Of a stretch of 42,269 bases of DNA, positions 17,845 through 26,459 are shown piece by piece (position 1 is the stretch's first letter; each line of letters opens with the position of its first letter). Made by a program: the position numbers and the translations under genes. A model generated the notes under the pieces. It was not told the origin of the DNA. It searched no databases and worked only from the letters and a program-made list of their open reading frames with translations. This DNA is from Acidobacteriota bacterium (lineage in GTDB: Bacteria > Acidobacteriota > Blastocatellia > Pyrinomonadales > Pyrinomonadaceae): the NCBI GenBank assembly GCA_020200155.1, contig JAIVJG010000172.1:1-42269 (forward strand), read 5' to 3'.

Positions 17845-18900
17845 TTACTTCTTGTTCGTCGTCGCGGCCTCGGCGGACTCTTTCGCTTCGTCGCCGGCAA
17901 CAGCGATGCCGAGCGCGACGCGCACTTCCGTCTCGATGCGCTGTAGAAGCTCGCGGTTATCCTTGAGCGTCTGCTTTGAATTCTCGCGCCCCTGGCCGAG
18001 GCGCTCCCCCTTGTAGGAGAACCACGCGCCGCTCTTCTCAATGATGTGATTGGCGACGCCGAGGTCAATCACGTCGCCCTCGCGCGAGATGCCTTCGCCG
18101 TACATGATGTCGAACTCGCAATCGCGAAACGGCGGCGCGACTTTGTTCTTCACGACCTTGACCTTCGTGCGATTGCCGACCACGCGGTCGCCGTCCTTGA
18201 TCGCGCCGATGCGGCGTATGTCCATGCGGAGCGACGCGTAAAACTTGAGAGCGCGCCCGCCCGTCGTCGTCTCCGGCGAGCCGAACATGACGCCTATCTT
18301 CTCGCGAATCTGGTTGATGAAAATGAGGCTCGTGTTGGACGAAGAGACGATAGCCGTCAACTTGCGGAGCGCCTGCGACATCAGGCGGGCTTGAAGGCCC
18401 GGCAGGCTGTCGCCCATCTCGCCGTCGAGTTCCGCGCGCGGCACGAGCGCCGCCACCGAGTCAATGACGATCACGTCCACGCCGTTCGAGCGCACCAGCG
18501 CCTCGCAAATCTCCAACGCCTGCTCGCCCGAATCCGGCTGCGAAATCAGCAAATCGTCAATGTTGACGCCGAGCTTTCCGGCGTACTCAGCATCCATCGC
18601 GTGCTCGGCGTCAATGTAGGCCGCGACGCCGCCCGCCTTCTGCGCTTCGGCGACGATGTGAAGCGCCAGAGTCGTCTTGCCTGAACTCTCCGGGCCGTAG
18701 ATTTCGATGACGCGCCCGCGCGGTACGCCGCCGATGCCGATGGCCGCATCCAGGCTCAGAGAAGTTGTCGAGATTGCCAGCACGTCGGCGACTTCGCGCT
18801 CGCCGAGGCGCATGATCGAGCCTTTGCCAAATCTTTTTTCGATATTGAGGAGCGCCGCTTCAACCGCTTTGCCGCGATCCGTGCTAGTTTTATCAGCCAT
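17845..18900 (-). CDS. recA: Recombinase RecA
   Basis: 351-residue RecA, the strand-exchange and SOS co-protease protein. Features in order: [38 protein letters not shown] (Walker A), the [24 protein letters not shown] block (Walker B and loop L1), [30 protein letters not shown] (loop L2) and the C-terminal domain. The tail is Glu/Ala/Lys rich as usual. The frame is open to 19095, but the family start is MADKTS at 18900; an ATG three codons earlier (18909) is also possible. It is separated from trpA by its own promoter and a LexA-like box. Confidence 0.98.
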   Translation of the reverse strand: MADKTSTDRGKAVEAALLNIEKRFGKGSIMRLGEREVADVLAISTTSLSLDAAIGIGGVPRGRVIEIYGPESSGKTTLALHIVAEAQKAGGVAAYIDAEHAMDAEYAGKLGVNIDDLLISQPDSGEQALEICEALVRSNGVDVIVIDSVAALVPRAELDGEMGDSLPGLQARLMSQALRKLTAIVSSSNTSLIFINQIREKIGVMFGSPETTTGGRALKFYASLRMDIRRIGAIKDGDRVVGNRTKVKVVKNKVAPPFRDCEFDIMYGEGISREGDVIDLGVANHIIEKSGAWFSYKGERLGQGRENSKQTLKDNRELLQRIETEVRVALGIAVAGDEAKESAEAATTNKK

Positions 18901-18968
18901 TGTTACCATCACTCTTTCTTGTCCTCTTTTCTCACGGTTAAAATCTGGGTCTTCCCAAAGACCGGGGA

Positions 18969-19006
18969 AGTATACCACAGATGACGCGAGAATGGAACAA
19001 TGTTTC
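18969..19006 (-). promoter_or_regulatory. recA promoter with LexA-like box
   Basis: Minus strand extended -10 TGGTATACT, with TATACT at 18974-18969. At 18995-19006 the minus strand reads GAAACATTGTTC, one mismatch from the GAAC-N4-GTTC SOS box of Gram-positive LexA. It lies about 33-44 bases before the predicted start of transcription, over the -35 position, where a repressor would block transcription. Confidence 0.5.
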
Positions 19007-19121
19007 ACGACTGCAACAAGTTTTTTTTCACCTAAACAGCAAAGGTGAGGCCACAGGCCTTCGTGAGCGGCGACAATATACGCCAGCCCCTGCAATTAAG
19101 TCGAGCGCGACAAGCTGTATT

Positions 19122-19913
19122 TTAAGCGCCCGGCAAAAGAGACCGCGCGAACGTGCCGACACGAGAGACAAGATCGGGAGCGTCAGCATGCTTTTCAATC
19201 TCAGCCACGAGGGCCGAGCCGACCACCGCCGCGTCGGCGTAGCGCCAGACATCAGCCATGTGCGCTTGAGACGAGATGCCGAAGCCGACGGCAACCGGCA
19301 ACTCGGAGACACGGCGCACGCGCTCAACGAGCTTTTCCGCTTCGACGCTTAAATCTGCACGCGCGCCCGTCACACCGGCGCGTGAGACGGCATAGACAAA
19401 ACCACGCGCACGCTCGGCGACCATCCGCAGGCGCGCATCAGAAGTTGTCGGCGCGACCAGGAAGATTTGATCCAGCCCGTGTGCGGCGAGGACATCTGTA
19501 AATTCCCCGGATTCCTCCGGCACAAGATCGGTTGCCAGCACGCCGTCCACTCCTGCGCGCACGGCTTCCGCCGCGAGCCGCTCGACGCCGAATTGCATCA
19601 GGGGATTGAAATAACTGAAGAGCATGATGGGCAGGTCGGTTTCGCGTCGCACCTCAGCTACGACTGCGAGAATATCCGCGATGCCTACGCCATGTCGCAG
19701 GGCACGCTCGGATGCGCGCTGGATGACGGGGCCGTCGGCCACCGGATCGCTGAACGGCACGCCGAGTTCGAGGACGCTCGCGCCTGAGCGCGCCAGTTCC
19801 AGTACAAACCCGCGCGTTGTTTCGAGGTCGGGATCGCCTGCGGTGATAAAGGGGATGAAGCCGCGCCTTCCCTCTTGTTTGAGACGTGTGAAAGCCTCGC
19901 CGATGCGACTCAA
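19122..19913 (-). CDS. trpA: Tryptophan synthase alpha chain
   Basis: 263-residue TrpA. It cleaves indole-3-glycerol phosphate to indole, which passes to TrpB. The conserved [25 protein letters not shown] block contains the catalytic Glu49 and Asp60; [16 protein letters not shown] and [13 protein letters not shown] form the phosphate-binding end. The start codon overlaps the trpB stop by four bases (ATGA), the usual coupling of the two subunits. It is the last trp gene before recA. Length is normal. Confidence 0.97.
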   Translation of the reverse strand: MSRIGEAFTRLKQEGRRGFIPFITAGDPDLETTRGFVLELARSGASVLELGVPFSDPVADGPVIQRASERALRHGVGIADILAVVAEVRRETDLPIMLFSYFNPLMQFGVERLAAEAVRAGVDGVLATDLVPEESGEFTDVLAAHGLDQIFLVAPTTSDARLRMVAERARGFVYAVSRAGVTGARADLSVEAEKLVERVRRVSELPVAVGFGISSQAHMADVWRYADAAVVGSALVAEIEKHADAPDLVSRVGTFARSLLPGA

Positions 19914-21130
19914 AGGGATTCTCCGCCAAGTTGTTCGGCAACCGTGTGCACGTCTTTGTCTCCGCGCCCGGAAAGATTCACGATGATTGCCTGCTCAGGC
20001 TTCATCTCGCGCGCCAGTAGCAAGGCGTGCGCGACGGCGTGCGCGGACTCAAGCGCCGGAATGATTCCTTCGTGTTGTGAAAGGGTCTGGAAAGCCTGCA
20101 AGGCTTCGTCATCCGAGGCCGAGACATACTCGACGCGGCCAGAGTCATGCAGGTAGGCGTGCTCCGGGCCGATGGAGGGGTAGTCAAGCCCCGCTGAAAT
20201 CGAATGAGTCGGGGCGATCTGGCCGCGCTCGTCTTGTAGGACGTAACTCAGTGTCCCCTGCAACACGCCGGGACGCCCGCCGCCACTCTGGTTGAAACGC
20301 GCCGCGTGCTCGCCCAAGCCAGCGCCGCTCCCACCGGCCTCGACGCCGATCATGCGGACGTTCGCGTCGCCGAGGAACGGATAAAACAGTCCGATGGAAT
20401 TAGAGCCGCCGCCGACACAGGCGACGAGCGCGTCGGGCAGTTGCCCTTCCCTCTCCAAAAACTGCGAGCGAGCTTCACGCCCAATGATGCTCTGGAAATC
20501 GCGAACCATTAAAGGGTACGGGTGCGGCCCTAGCGCGCTGCCGAGCAGGTAGTATGTATCCGCGACGTTCGTCACCCAATCGCGCAATGCCTCGTTGATC
20601 GCGTCCTTGAGCGTGCGCGAGCCGCCGTCAACTTCCCGCACCTCAGCTCCGAGCAGTCGCATGCGGAAAACGTTGAGGCGCTGGCGGCGCACGTCCTCCG
20701 TGCCCATGTACACCACACATCGAAGTCCGAACAGCGCGCAGACGGTCGCGGTCGCGACGCCGTGCTGTCCCGCGCCCGTTTCGGCGATGATGCGACTCTT
20801 GCCCATCCGCCGCGCGAGCAGCACCTGTCCGAGCGCGTTGTTGATTTTGTGCGAGCCTGTGTGCGAGAGGTCTTCGCGCTTGAGAAAGATACGCGCGCCG
20901 CACGCGAGTTCGGTCAGGCGCGCGGCGTAGAAGAGCGGCGTCGGACGGCCTGAGTAGTCGCGCAGCAGGGAGGCAAACTCTGTTTGAAAGTCTTTGTCGG
21001 CGCGTGCGGCCTCGTAAGCCGCGTTTAGCTCTTCGAGCGGTGCCATCAACGTTTCCGGCACGAAGCGCCCACCGTAAGGCCCCCAGTGCCCGCGCTCGTC
21101 CGGCTCAACCGCAGCCTGTCTATCAGTCAT
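19910..21130 (-). CDS. trpB: Tryptophan synthase beta chain
   Basis: 406 residues, PLP enzyme that joins indole to serine. The N-terminal [19 protein letters not shown] is typical; the PLP Lys is Lys95 in [13 protein letters not shown], and the phosphate-binding GGGSNSIG and [19 protein letters not shown] follow. I choose the ATG at 21130 because AAGGGG lies six bases upstream; the ATG two codons earlier (21136) would abut that site. The gene upstream in the operon is a GGDEF protein, with a 31-nt gap, rather than trpF directly. Confidence 0.96.
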   Translation of the reverse strand: MTDRQAAVEPDERGHWGPYGGRFVPETLMAPLEELNAAYEAARADKDFQTEFASLLRDYSGRPTPLFYAARLTELACGARIFLKREDLSHTGSHKINNALGQVLLARRMGKSRIIAETGAGQHGVATATVCALFGLRCVVYMGTEDVRRQRLNVFRMRLLGAEVREVDGGSRTLKDAINEALRDWVTNVADTYYLLGSALGPHPYPLMVRDFQSIIGREARSQFLEREGQLPDALVACVGGGSNSIGLFYPFLGDANVRMIGVEAGGSGAGLGEHAARFNQSGGGRPGVLQGTLSYVLQDERGQIAPTHSISAGLDYPSIGPEHAYLHDSGRVEYVSASDDEALQAFQTLSQHEGIIPALESAHAVAHALLLAREMKPEQAIIVNLSGRGDKDVHTVAEQLGGESL

Positions 21131-21161
21131 TGACATCCCCTTGTGTGTTGTCCACGCGAGA

Positions 21162-22139
21162 TCAAGTCAGTTCGCAAACGGATGAATCGCCGACTTGCTG
21201 CTCGTCCACACTAATTCCGTCGTCAGCCGTGAGCGTTCGATTGCGTCCCCCGCGCTTGGCACGGTAGAGCGCGGCGTCGCTCTTGGCGAAAAGCTCCCGC
21301 CCCGACTGCGCGTGCGACGGGCATGCGGCCACGCCGAGGCTGATGGTCACCTGTCCTACGCCTTCGACGAACTGCGCCGCCACCGCCAGACGCAGGCGCT
21401 CGGCGACGACCACGGCCTTCGCAATCTCAACGCCTGCGAGCAACAGCGCGAACTCTTCGCCGCCGAGCCGCGCCGCCGTGTCGTTATCGCGCGACAGGTC
21501 TTTGAGCGCATTCCCGATGCTGCGAATCACCTGATCCCCCGCCGGATGGCCGTGCGCGTCGTTGACCCTTTTAAGATGATCCACATCGAGCAGAATCAGT
21601 GAGCACGGCATTCTGTAGCGTCGCCACCTTTCAATTTCTTGCCCCAGCGCCTTACGGAAGCGGCGGTTGTTCGCGAGTTCCGTCAGGAAATCGCGGTCGG
21701 CCTCGGCGCGCAGGCCGTCAATAGTCAGTTTGTGCGCGACGAGTTGTGAAGTGCGCGCAAGGAGGAGTGCAAGCTCCGTGGGCAAGCGGAAATAATCGAA
21801 TGCGCCGGAGGCCATCGCCGCCGCACGCCGCTCGATGCTTGAAGCCTCCACGCCGATCAGGACGACGGGGACGGTGTCCTGCGCCTCCGTTAGTAGCCGC
21901 GCCATCTCGGCGGCGCTGATGCCCTTGAGGTTCGTGTCGACGATGACGACGTGCGGGCGCGTACGCTGCAAAGCGACGAGAGCATTCGCGCCGCCCGTCG
22001 CTTCCGCGACGAAGAAGCCCGCATTTCTGAGTTGGGGAATACAGGTGCCCACCGCCGCGTCGTCGGTGATAAGCAGGACGCGGCCCTGCGTGCGCGTCTG
22101 AGCGCTCGTCTTCTCGTTTGTTAGAGCTGTGGCGCTCAT
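21162..22139 (-). CDS. Response regulator with GGDEF domain (putative diguanylate cyclase)
   Basis: 325 residues. Residues about 20-135 are a receiver domain: acidic pair Asp26-Asp27 and phospho-acceptor Asp68 (VVIVDTN), but the usual Lys before the conserved Pro is Leu119 (YFRLP), so signalling may be altered. Residues about 150-310 are a GGDEF domain: [34 protein letters not shown] and the active-site GGEEF (226-230). An RxxD inhibitory site (RDND, 217-220) lies five residues before it, so feedback by c-di-GMP is likely. The product would be c-di-GMP. It is embedded between trpF (137-nt gap) and trpB (31-nt gap), an unusual place, and has no histidine kinase nearby. Confidence 0.88.
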   Translation of the reverse strand: MSATALTNEKTSAQTRTQGRVLLITDDAAVGTCIPQLRNAGFFVAEATGGANALVALQRTRPHVVIVDTNLKGISAAEMARLLTEAQDTVPVVLIGVEASSIERRAAAMASGAFDYFRLPTELALLLARTSQLVAHKLTIDGLRAEADRDFLTELANNRRFRKALGQEIERWRRYRMPCSLILLDVDHLKRVNDAHGHPAGDQVIRSIGNALKDLSRDNDTAARLGGEEFALLLAGVEIAKAVVVAERLRLAVAAQFVEGVGQVTISLGVAACPSHAQSGRELFAKSDAALYRAKRGGRNRTLTADDGISVDEQQVGDSSVCELT

Positions 22140-22276
22140 CAGTGTGATATCAAAAGGAACAGTTCATGCGACGAGCCGGAAGATAGTGGGAGGAAAACAA
22201 AAGGAGCGAACACCTCTTTCTGAACATACGATCCAACCTGAACGACGACAGCATAACTGATGAGGGCATGGCTGCG

Positions 22277-22909
22277 TCAAGCTTTTCCTTCGGCGGCGCG
22301 CACGGCCCGGATAAAATCACGGAGGCGGGAAGTGTCTTTTTTCCCCGGCGAACTCTCGACGCCGCTGCACACGTCCACGCCGAAAGGTTTGACGGCGACA
22401 ATGGCTTCGGCCACGTTGTCAGGCGTCAGGCCGCCTGCGAGGTAGAGCTTGCGTGCCAACTCCCGCACGAGTCGCGCCTGCGACCAGTCGAAAGTGTGCC
22501 CCGTCCCGCCGCGCGCGTCCTTCGAGAAGGCGTCCAGCAGGATAGCTTCAACGTCGTACCGTGCGGCAACCGTTGGATCAAACTTTGCGCCGACCCGAAG
22601 CGCCTTGATGACCATCAGGCTCCCCAACTCTCGGCAATACTCCGGCCCCTCGTCGCCATGCAACTGAACCGCCGCGACGCCCGCTTCGGCGGCGATGCAC
22701 GCGACCGCGCCCGGCGACGCTTCGTTGACGAACACACCCACACACAACACCTCGGACGGCAGCGACGAAATGATCCCGCACGCCGCCCCCGGCGCGATGA
22801 AACGCGGGCTTTGCCTATAAAAATTGAACCCAAGCGCCTGCGCGCCGCACTCGACGGCAACCCGTGCGTTTTCCAGATTCGTGATCCCGCAGATTTTTAC
22901 CTGAATCAT
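22277..22909 (-). CDS. trpF: Phosphoribosylanthranilate isomerase
   Basis: 210 residues beginning at MIQVKICGITN, the standard start of TrpF with the catalytic Cys; the open frame goes 12 codons further but without similarity. The TIM barrel continues with ALGFNFYRQSPRF, CVGVFVNE, VQLHGDEGPEYC, and ends with the catalytic-Asp region TFDWSQAR, LAGGLTPDNVAEAI and GVDVCSGVESSPGKKD. It catalyses the Amadori rearrangement of phosphoribosylanthranilate. It follows trpC after a 74-nt repeat-bearing gap. Confidence 0.95.
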   Translation of the reverse strand: MIQVKICGITNLENARVAVECGAQALGFNFYRQSPRFIAPGAACGIISSLPSEVLCVGVFVNEASPGAVACIAAEAGVAAVQLHGDEGPEYCRELGSLMVIKALRVGAKFDPTVAARYDVEAILLDAFSKDARGGTGHTFDWSQARLVRELARKLYLAGGLTPDNVAEAIVAVKPFGVDVCSGVESSPGKKDTSRLRDFIRAVRAAEGKA

Positions 22910-22913
22910 TGAG

Positions 22914-22941
22914 CAGTTTTCAGTATCCGGTTTTGAGATTC
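22914..22941. repeat. Heptameric tandem repeat in the trpC-trpF gap
   Basis: Plus-strand 7-mers CAGTTTT, CAGTATC, CGGTTTT, GAGATTC. The first three are alike and the fourth is degenerate. The stretch on to 22983 continues AT-rich with weaker 7-bp periodicity up to the trpC stop. Confidence 0.5.
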
Positions 22942-22983
22942 TCAAAATTTGAATTTCAAATCAGGTGTTTCAGACGCAGAGCT

Positions 22984-23805
22984 TCAGGTTTCGGCTTCCG
23001 CCAGAGCCACAAGCCCGCGCAAAGTCTCTTCGGGATGTTCGGCGCGCATCAGCGTCTCGCCGATGAGGAATGCGCCGTAGCCGTGCGTCTGAAGTGAACG
23101 AATATCGCTGCGCGTCTTGAACCCGCTCTCGCTGACGAGCAAAGCCCCGCCGGGCGCGTGCCGCGAGAGGCGGACGGACGTGTCGAGCATGACCTCGAAG
23201 GTGTGCAGGTCTCGATTGTTTACGCCGATGATCTTCGCGCCGCAGTCGCGCGCACGCATCATCTCGTCCTCGGTGTGGACTTCGAGCAGCACGTCCATGC
23301 TGAGTTCTTCTTCAGCCAGACGCCGCAGACTGTTAATCTCATCGTCCGCCAAAGCCGCGACGATCAGGAGCAAAGCCGACGCGCCCGCAGCGGCGGACTC
23401 GTAAACCTGATACTCGTCAACGATGAAATCCTTACGCAGGACGGGGAGCATCGTCGCAGAGACGACGGCGCGCAAGTCGTCCAGCGAGCCTTGAAAGTAA
23501 TCCTCTTCCGTCAGAACCGAAATGGCCGCAGCGCCGCCCGACCCGTAGGCACGCGCCACGTCCGCCGGTGACAGGTCTGCGCGGATCACTCCCTTCGACG
23601 GTGAAGCACGCTTGTATTCGGCGATGATCTTAACGCGCGAGCCACCACCATCGAGGGCGGCGTGGAACGCATGCGCCTGAGCCGCTCGCCTGACGCGTTC
23701 AGCTTCTTCGCGCACCTCTTCGAGAGGCCGCGAACCTTTCAGCCCGGCGAGCCGTTGCCTTTTGCGCTCGATAATCTCCGACAGGAAATTCTTTGTCGTC
23801 ATCAT
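22984..23805 (-). CDS. trpC: Indole-3-glycerol phosphate synthase
   Basis: 273-residue TrpC. The barrel shows KIIAEYKRASPSKG (substrate-binding and catalytic Lys), ISVLTEEDYFQGSLDDL, LRKDFIVDEYQVYES, MDVLLEVHTEDEM, IIGVNNRDLHTFEV, VSESGFKTRSDI and AFLIGETLMRAEHPEETL, all expected. It closes the indole ring of tryptophan. The start ATG overlaps the trpD stop (ATGA). Length is normal and there is no fusion to trpF, unlike in E. coli. Confidence 0.97.
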   Translation of the reverse strand: MMTTKNFLSEIIERKRQRLAGLKGSRPLEEVREEAERVRRAAQAHAFHAALDGGGSRVKIIAEYKRASPSKGVIRADLSPADVARAYGSGGAAAISVLTEEDYFQGSLDDLRAVVSATMLPVLRKDFIVDEYQVYESAAAGASALLLIVAALADDEINSLRRLAEEELSMDVLLEVHTEDEMMRARDCGAKIIGVNNRDLHTFEVMLDTSVRLSRHAPGGALLVSESGFKTRSDIRSLQTHGYGAFLIGETLMRAEHPEETLRGLVALAEAET

Positions 23806-24902
23806 GCGTTGGTCGCCTTCACCAACTGCTCAAGCTTCGCCATCGCCGCGCCGCTCTCAATGCTCCGTTCGGCGAGTCTCGCGGCTTCGAGAAGATTCTC
23901 TGCCATTCCGCCGACCAGCAGAGCCGCCGCTGCGTTCGCGATGACGAGCGAGCGACCCGCGTCGCGCCGCTCTCCCGCGAGCACCTGGCGAATGATGCGC
24001 GCGTTCGCTTCGGCGTCACCGCCGCGCAAGCCTTCCAGCGAAGACTGCGCCAGCCCGAAGTCCTCCGGCGCGACCTCGAGGACACGCACGTTGCCGCCGG
24101 AGACTTCCGCCACCAGCGTTTGATCCGCGACCGTAACCTCGTCCAAGCCATCGCGCCCATGCACGACCCACGCGCGCTCCGTGCCGAGCGCGGCGAGCGT
24201 GTGCGCCAGCGGCTCGACGAGCGCGGCGTGCCAGACGCCGATGATTTGCCGTGGCGCTCCCGCAGGATTCGTCAGCGGGCCGAGCAGATTGAAAGTCGTG
24301 TGCACGCCCAACTCCCTCCGCACGCTCGCGACGCGTGCGGTCGCGCCGTGATAGAGCGGCGCGAACATGAAGCAGATGCCGGTGTCGTTCAAACACGCCT
24401 CAGAGACTTTCGCAACGGCACTGACGTTGACTCCCAGCGCCGTCAAGACATCCGCGCTCCCCGAACGACTCGTCGCGGCGCGGCTCCCGTGCTTCGCCAC
24501 GGGTAGGCCAGCGCCCGCAATGACGAAGGCCGCTGCTGTCGAGACGTTGAAGGTCTTGGCGGCGCTCGAACCCGTGCCCGCCGTATCAATGAAACAAGCG
24601 TGGCAGGAGTTGACTCGCACGGCGCGGGCGCGCATCGCCGAGGCCATCCCCGCCAGTTCCTCGACCGTCTCACCCTTCACGGCCAGCGCCGTCAGCGTCG
24701 CGCCGATCTGCGCGTCCGTCGCCTCGCCGTCGAGCAGCGCGTCGAGCAGCGACGCCGCCGCCTCACGCGTCAGATTCTCGCCGCGCATCAGCCGCAGCAA
24801 AAACGCGCGCAGCGTCGTCTCCGGCTGCGAATCGTCCCGGCGGGCGGGCGTCGGCAGCAACCATGCGGGTCGCGTTGCGCGGGATGTTAAATCGTCAGGC
24901 AT
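23802..24902 (-). CDS. trpD: Anthranilate phosphoribosyltransferase
   Basis: 366-residue TrpD; transfers phosphoribose from PRPP to anthranilate. An N-terminal stretch of about 25 residues precedes the helical domain (RAFLLRLMRGENLTREAAASLLDALLDGEATDAQIGATLTAL). The active site follows: IDTAGTGSSAAKTFNVST (PRPP loop), GLPVAKHGSRAATSRSGSADVLTALG, and FNLLGPLTNPAG. It starts at 24902, seven bases inside the end of a possible 26-aa mini-ORF following trpG, and overlaps trpC by four bases. Confidence 0.96.
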   Translation of the reverse strand: MPDDLTSRATRPAWLLPTPARRDDSQPETTLRAFLLRLMRGENLTREAAASLLDALLDGEATDAQIGATLTALAVKGETVEELAGMASAMRARAVRVNSCHACFIDTAGTGSSAAKTFNVSTAAAFVIAGAGLPVAKHGSRAATSRSGSADVLTALGVNVSAVAKVSEACLNDTGICFMFAPLYHGATARVASVRRELGVHTTFNLLGPLTNPAGAPRQIIGVWHAALVEPLAHTLAALGTERAWVVHGRDGLDEVTVADQTLVAEVSGGNVRVLEVAPEDFGLAQSSLEGLRGGDAEANARIIRQVLAGERRDAGRSLVIANAAAALLVGGMAENLLEAARLAERSIESGAAMAKLEQLVKATNA

Positions 24903-24975
24903 AGCTCAGGCAGTCGGAAGTCCATCTAGCTTCATGCTCCGGCTTCTCCATTGCGATTTCAATGTTAATCATCAT
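24895..24975 (-). CDS. Possible 26-aa mini-ORF bridging trpG and trpD
   Basis: Immediately after the trpG TGA come two ATG codons that open a frame, MMINIEIAMEKPEHEARW..., ending with a TGA that overlaps the trpD start. Such an ORF could keep ribosomes moving from trpG to trpD. There is no homology evidence, and the arrangement could be chance. Confidence 0.25.
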   Translation of the reverse strand: MMINIEIAMEKPEHEARWTSDCLSYA

Positions 24976-25542
24976 TCACATCTTCAAAAAATTGGCGAGC
25001 AGCGATTTCCCTTCCGTCGTCAGGATTGATTCGGGGTGAAATTGCACGCCTTCGATTTTCATAGAACGGTGGCGTAGGCCCATGATGATGCCGTCGGGCG
25101 TCGTGGCGGAGACTTCCAGGCAATCGGGCAGAGTCTCGCGCTCGACGACGAGCGAATGGTAGCGGCCCGCCTTGAAGCGGTATTCAATCCCCTCGAAAAT
25201 AGTCTTGCCGTCGTGACAAATCTCCGCCGGTTTGCCGTGGACGGGCGTAGGCGCACGCACTACTCGCCCGCCGAAGACTTCGCCGATAGCCTGATGCCCG
25301 AGGCACACGCCGAGAATTGGAACGCGACCCGCGAAACGCTCGATCAAAGCCTTCGAGACGCCCGCCTCCGCAGGAGTCCCCGGCCCCGGCGAGATGACGA
25401 TCTTCTCCGGTCGGAGATTCTCTTCCACCTCCCCGACCGTCACCTCGTCGTTGCGGCAAACGCGCATCTGCGCGCCCAACTCGCCGAAGAATTGCACGAG
25501 GTTATAAGTGAAGGAATCGTAATTATCTAAGACTAAAATCAT
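24976..25542 (-). CDS. trpG: Anthranilate synthase glutamine amidotransferase subunit
   Basis: 188 residues, class I glutamine amidotransferase. It starts at [21 protein letters not shown] (25542), with GGGGCGAG upstream; the open frame extends further without similarity. The oxyanion strand [12 protein letters not shown], the nucleophile Cys80 in [11 protein letters not shown], and the late QFHPESILT (His-Glu of the triad) are present. It supplies ammonia to TrpE. An ankyrin lipoprotein gene separates it from trpE by 40 nt on this side. Confidence 0.96.
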   Translation of the reverse strand: MILVLDNYDSFTYNLVQFFGELGAQMRVCRNDEVTVGEVEENLRPEKIVISPGPGTPAEAGVSKALIERFAGRVPILGVCLGHQAIGEVFGGRVVRAPTPVHGKPAEICHDGKTIFEGIEYRFKAGRYHSLVVERETLPDCLEVSATTPDGIIMGLRHRSMKIEGVQFHPESILTTEGKSLLANFLKM

Positions 25543-25582
25543 CTCGCCCCGCGATGATGTGAGATTACGACGCTCGCAACCC

Positions 25583-26440
25583 TCATCCCTTCTTCCTGCC
25601 CGCCGACGCGGACTGCCGAAGCATTCTGGCAATCTCATCGCGCCGCGTCTGGACAGCCCAGTTGAGCGCCGTCTTCCCGTCTTTGTCTTTCAGGTTCGGG
25701 TCAGCGCCGTGTTCGAGCAGGAGGCCGACAATCTGTGGATTGCCTTTGGTCGCCGCGAACATCAGAGCCGTCCCGCCAACCTCGTTGGGGATGTTGGGGT
25801 CGGCTCCCCTCTCAAGAAGCGCCGCCGCGTTCTGCTGGCGGTCGTAGAAGACAGCCCAGGCGAGCGCGGTTCCGTAAGTGCCGTCGCTCGCATTCAAATT
25901 CGCGCCCGCGTCGAGCAGCGCGTCGAAGATTTCCTGCCGTCCCCTCGCCACCGCGTACATCAGAGCCGTCGAGCCGTCGTTCGCGTGCGCGTTGATGTCG
26001 GCCTTATGTTCGATGAGCACGCGCGCCGTCTCGGCGGAACCCTGAAGCACCGCGCGCGTCAGGGCAGTGTGCCCGTCGCTGTCCTTCGCATTCACGTCCG
26101 CGCCCTTTTCGAGGAGCACACTAACAACCCTTGCGTGTCCGCTGTCCGCCGCGACAATCAGAGGAGTCTGTCCCTTCTTATCCTTTACTTCAGGACTCAT
26201 CCCTGCAATTAGGAAAAGTTTGACGGCCACCGCCTCGCTATCCTTGACGCTCGTGAAGAAATCATCCTCCTTGTATGAATGGCCGCGCAGGTACAGTTCA
26301 CGCCGCGCCGTGTCCGGCCCGATCTCGCGGTCGCCGCCACCGCGCGGCCCGCACCCCGCAAACGCACAGAGGGCGGCGACGAGAAGCACGCTTAATCCCA
26401 ACGCCCTGATGCCGGAGTGCCTTTTAAACGTTAATAACAT
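25583..26440 (-). CDS. Ankyrin-repeat lipoprotein
   Basis: 285 residues starting at 26440, 19 bases after the trpE stop; the longer frame overlaps trpE and lacks similarity. The N-terminus is a lipoprotein-type signal: basic LLTFKRH, hydrophobic [15 protein letters not shown], then AGC, with the Cys at about residue 31 followed by GPRGGGDRE. From about residue 55 to 275 there are six or seven ankyrin repeats with the usual GxTALxxAxxxGxxxxxxxLLExGADxNxxDxxG pattern. It is predicted to be membrane-anchored and to bind a protein. Its place between trpE and trpG is odd for a cell-envelope protein and suggests insertion into the operon. Confidence 0.88.
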   Translation of the reverse strand: MLLTFKRHSGIRALGLSVLLVAALCAFAGCGPRGGGDREIGPDTARRELYLRGHSYKEDDFFTSVKDSEAVAVKLFLIAGMSPEVKDKKGQTPLIVAADSGHARVVSVLLEKGADVNAKDSDGHTALTRAVLQGSAETARVLIEHKADINAHANDGSTALMYAVARGRQEIFDALLDAGANLNASDGTYGTALAWAVFYDRQQNAAALLERGADPNIPNEVGGTALMFAATKGNPQIVGLLLEHGADPNLKDKDGKTALNWAVQTRRDEIARMLRQSASAGRKKG

Positions 26441-26459
26441 CGCTCTCTCTACAAAAAAA

